A stretch of DNA of 6,371 bases from an uncultured Candidatus Altimarinota bacterium (GTDB lineage Bacteria; Patescibacteriota; Gracilibacteria; CAIRYL01), in assembly GCA_947311665.1 (NCBI GenBank), contig CAMZLA010000107.1, forward strand, positions 1 to 6,371. The letters run 5' to 3'. The first letter of the stretch is position 1. Each line of letters opens with the position of its first letter. Positions 4,975 to 6,371 of this stretch are shown here, piece by piece. The position numbers and the translations under genes were made by a program. The notes beneath the pieces were generated by a model. It saw only the letters and a list, made by a program, of their open reading frames with translations, did not search any database and was not told where the DNA came from.

Positions 4975-6371
4975 ATGATTTCTCTTTATAATACCCTTTC
5001 ACGAAAAAAAGAACTTTTTATTCCTACTGAAAAAGGAAAAGTAAAAATTTATTCTTGTGGTCCAACAGTATATAACACCGTGCATATCGGAAATATTAGA
5101 GCTTTTATTTTTGCAGATTTATTACAGCGGTGGTTTCGCTTTGGTGAGAAATTGGAAACGCAATGGGTTATGAATATTACCGATGTCGATGATAAAACAA
5201 TTAGAGATTCTAAAGAATTATATAAAAATTTAGAACCAAAGGAGGCGTTGCAGAAATTTACAGAAAAATATACAGAAATATTTTTTGATGATTTGAAAGT
5301 AGTCAATGTAGACAAAAAACATTTTTTGTCTATTCCTCGTGCAACCCATTATATAGAGGAAATGCAAGGTTTAATTCAAAAAATAGTAGACAATGGCTAT
5401 GCATATGTCGACAATGGTTCTGTCTATTTAGATGTTCAAAAATATAGAAAAAATAATGAATATGGAGAATTGGTTCATCTCGATTTTGACAACATGGTGT
5501 CTACATCTCGTGTCGAAGATGACGAATATGAAAAGTCTTCTGTGAATGATTTTGTGCTTTGGAAAGCGAAAAAAGATGGTGAGCCGTCTTGGGATTTTGA
5601 GATGACAACTTCGACAAAAAATGGCGAAAGTGTCGAACCTTCAAAAAAAGATGAAAAAAATGAAAAAAGTAATACAATTCAATTATCTGGTCGTCCAGGT
5701 TGGCATATTGAATGTTCGGCAATGAGCAAAGCTCTTTTTCCAGATTTTCCTTTTGATATTCATACTGGTGGAATTGATTTATGTTTCCCGCATCATGAAG
5801 ATGAGATATGTCAGGCTCGTGCGGGATATGGACAGAAAACAGCAAATTATTGGCTTCATAACGAGCATTTAATGGTGGAAGGGAAAAAAATGAGCAAATC
5901 TCTTGGAAATTTTTATGTGCTTGCCGATTTAGAAAAAAAAGGATTTAGTGCTGAAGTTGTCCGTTTTTTTCTGGTTACCAATCATTACAGAGGAAAAGTT
6001 AATCTTTCTGATGAATCATTGAAGTCTTCTGGTGTTATGCTTGAAAAAATAAGAAAATATGAAGGCATTATTTCCTCTTCATCAGAAGAAGAAAGGTCTA
6101 TTGATAAAAGTGTTATTCATCAGTTTCGTTCAGATTTTTATGAAGCAATGCGAGATGATTTGAATGTTGCCGTTGCTATTGCAAAATTTTATTCTTTTAT
6201 GAAAGAATGTGCTTTGAACAAGGTGAAAGATGAGTGTAAATTGTTTTATGTCGAAACTGTCGAACTTGTCGAAAATGTGCTTGGGGTTTCTTTTCATCAG
6301 CAGAAAAAAGAGATTTCTGATGAAGTGAAAAATTTGGTACAACAGCGAGATGTTGCACGACAAGAAAAAAA
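4975..6371 (+). CDS. cysS: Cysteinyl-tRNA synthetase, C-terminus beyond the window
   Basis: 465 complete codons from ATG at 4975, open at the right edge. Cytoplasmic class I synthetase that charges tRNA-Cys with cysteine using ATP. Seen in order: KIYSCGPTVYN (24-34) with Zn ligand Cys28, the HIGH signature as HIGN (37-40), NITDVDDKT near residue 70, DFVLWK with GEPSWD (about 191-207), GRPGWHIEC (239-247) with Zn ligand Cys247, FPHHEDE (271-277) with His273 and Glu277, and KMSKS (305-309). All catalytic and zinc residues are kept, so the enzyme should be active. The end, QQRDVARQEKK, matches the QRxxAR helix near the C-terminus of the family, so only a few dozen residues are missing. Unusual: about 30 extra residues (209-238) between PSWD and GRPGWHIEC, where the family normally has about six, and several dispersed repeats along the gene. 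The ATG at 4975 gives the normal N-terminus. Confidence 0.96.
   Translation, partial: MISLYNTLSRKKELFIPTEKGKVKIYSCGPTVYNTVHIGNIRAFIFADLLQRWFRFGEKLETQWVMNITDVDDKTIRDSKELYKNLEPKEALQKFTEKYTEIFFDDLKVVNVDKKHFLSIPRATHYIEEMQGLIQKIVDNGYAYVDNGSVYLDVQKYRKNNEYGELVHLDFDNMVSTSRVEDDEYEKSSVNDFVLWKAKKDGEPSWDFEMTTSTKNGESVEPSKKDEKNEKSNTIQLSGRPGWHIECSAMSKALFPDFPFDIHTGGIDLCFPHHEDEICQARAGYGQKTANYWLHNEHLMVEGKKMSKSLGNFYVLADLEKKGFSAEVVRFFLVTNHYRGKVNLSDESLKSSGVMLEKIRKYEGIISSSSEEERSIDKSVIHQFRSDFYEAMRDDLNVAVAIAKFYSFMKECALNKVKDECKLFYVETVELVENVLGVSFHQQKKEISDEVKNLVQQRDVARQEK
5308..5333. repeat. TGTC(T/G)A inverted pair (hairpin) in cysS
   Basis: TAGACAAAAAA (5309-5319) and TTTTTTGTCTA (5322-5332) are perfect 11-bp inverted repeats separated by two bases. 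The sequence looks like a terminator hairpin but lies inside cysS and encodes NVDKKHFLSI, which fits the family (followed by PRATHYI). It is made of one TAGACA and one TGTCTA core of the dispersed family. Confidence 0.6.
5384..5427. repeat. TGTC(T/G)A repeats in cysS
   Basis: TAGACA at 5387, the palindrome GTCGAC within 5406-5413, and TGTCTA at 5421. AGACAATGG/CGACAATGG is repeated 21 nt apart (5388 and 5409), giving the repeated peptide VDNG. The site encodes IVDNGYAYVDNGSVYLDV, which otherwise fits the family. Confidence 0.5.
5486..5517. repeat. TGTC(T/G)A repeats in cysS
   Basis: TTGACA at 5487, TGTCTA at 5498 and TGTCGA at 5511 within about 30 nt. They encode FDNMVSTSRVED, where the family usually has a Gly-Ala-Arg-Val-like segment; only the Arg-Val part remains here. 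Confidence 0.45.
5604..5640. repeat. Composite repeat module in the extra loop of cysS
   Basis: The 17-mer at 5604-5620 and the 15-mer at 5623-5637 match, in the same order, the reverse complement of the glycosyltransferase module at 4247-4263 and 4207-4221. Here they are 2 nt apart; there 25 nt. The first part is read in different frames (TTST here, NFD there), the second in the same frame (GESVE). It begins the ~30-residue loop that other CysS proteins lack. The local sequence is richer in G+C than its surroundings. Confidence 0.7.
6249..6273. repeat. Three TGTCGAA repeats at exact 9-nt spacing in cysS
   Basis: TGTCGAA begins at 6249, 6258 and 6267, separated by AC and CT. The encoded peptide is VETVELVEN (426-434), in the C-terminal helical region just before the window edge. 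It is the clearest tandem array of the family in coding sequence. Confidence 0.65.

Noticed and set aside
5049..5845. Minus-strand open frames of 88 and 114 codons
   Set aside because: They lie opposite conserved cysS catalytic motifs and are shadows of that gene.
1..6371. UGA read as glycine (Gracilibacteria/Absconditabacteria code)
   Set aside because: No in-frame TGA occurs in about 2,000 codons, and conserved glycines (for example in HIGN and GRPGWH of cysS) use GGN.

Overview
This is an AT-rich window (roughly 30% G+C by eye) from a bacterium. It holds four protein genes and no RNA gene, insertion sequence or CRISPR array. The four CDSs read through with TAA or TAG stops and all glycines use GGN codons. 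A code that reads UGA as glycine, as in Gracilibacteria and Absconditabacteria, is therefore not in use. None of the four start codons has a clear Shine-Dalgarno sequence. The low G+C, the SLH-type surface protein and the diverged versions of common enzymes suggest a poorly characterised lineage, perhaps in the Patescibacteria/CPR. That placement is inference only.

Layout. (1) 1-974, minus strand: the N-terminal part of an exported SLH-domain surface protein, cut by the left edge. (2) 975-1161: an intergenic gap with the leader of the SLH gene, a strong intrinsic terminator (1084-1115) for the upstream minus-strand genes, and a small array of 9-nt repeats (1115-1154). (3) 1162-3420, minus strand: a DnaQ-type 3'-5' exonuclease domain fused to a DinG/XPD-like helicase region whose ATPase and helicase motifs look lost. 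(4) 3460-4872, minus strand: a GT4-like glycosyltransferase 39 nt upstream of gene 3, probably in the same transcript. (5) 4873-4974: a divergent promoter region. (6) 4975 to the right edge, plus strand: cysteinyl-tRNA synthetase (cysS), missing only its last residues.

The genes do not form an obvious pathway. The SLH protein and the glycosyltransferase would fit cell-surface construction, the exonuclease fits DNA repair or processing, and cysS is housekeeping.

The most unusual signal is a family of short dispersed DNA repeats built on the core TGTC(T/G)A. It occurs about 31 times on the two strands by hand count, against about 6 expected at this base composition. Copies are clustered and often spaced exactly 9 nt apart. 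They occur both in the non-coding gap and inside the coding regions of the glycosyltransferase, cysS and the start of the exonuclease gene. They are absent from the SLH gene and from most of the exonuclease gene. Exact matches of 13 to 17 nt link the gap, the glycosyltransferase and cysS, in different reading frames and orientations, so the conservation is at the DNA level. In cysS and in the glycosyltransferase the repeats sit in extra loop segments.
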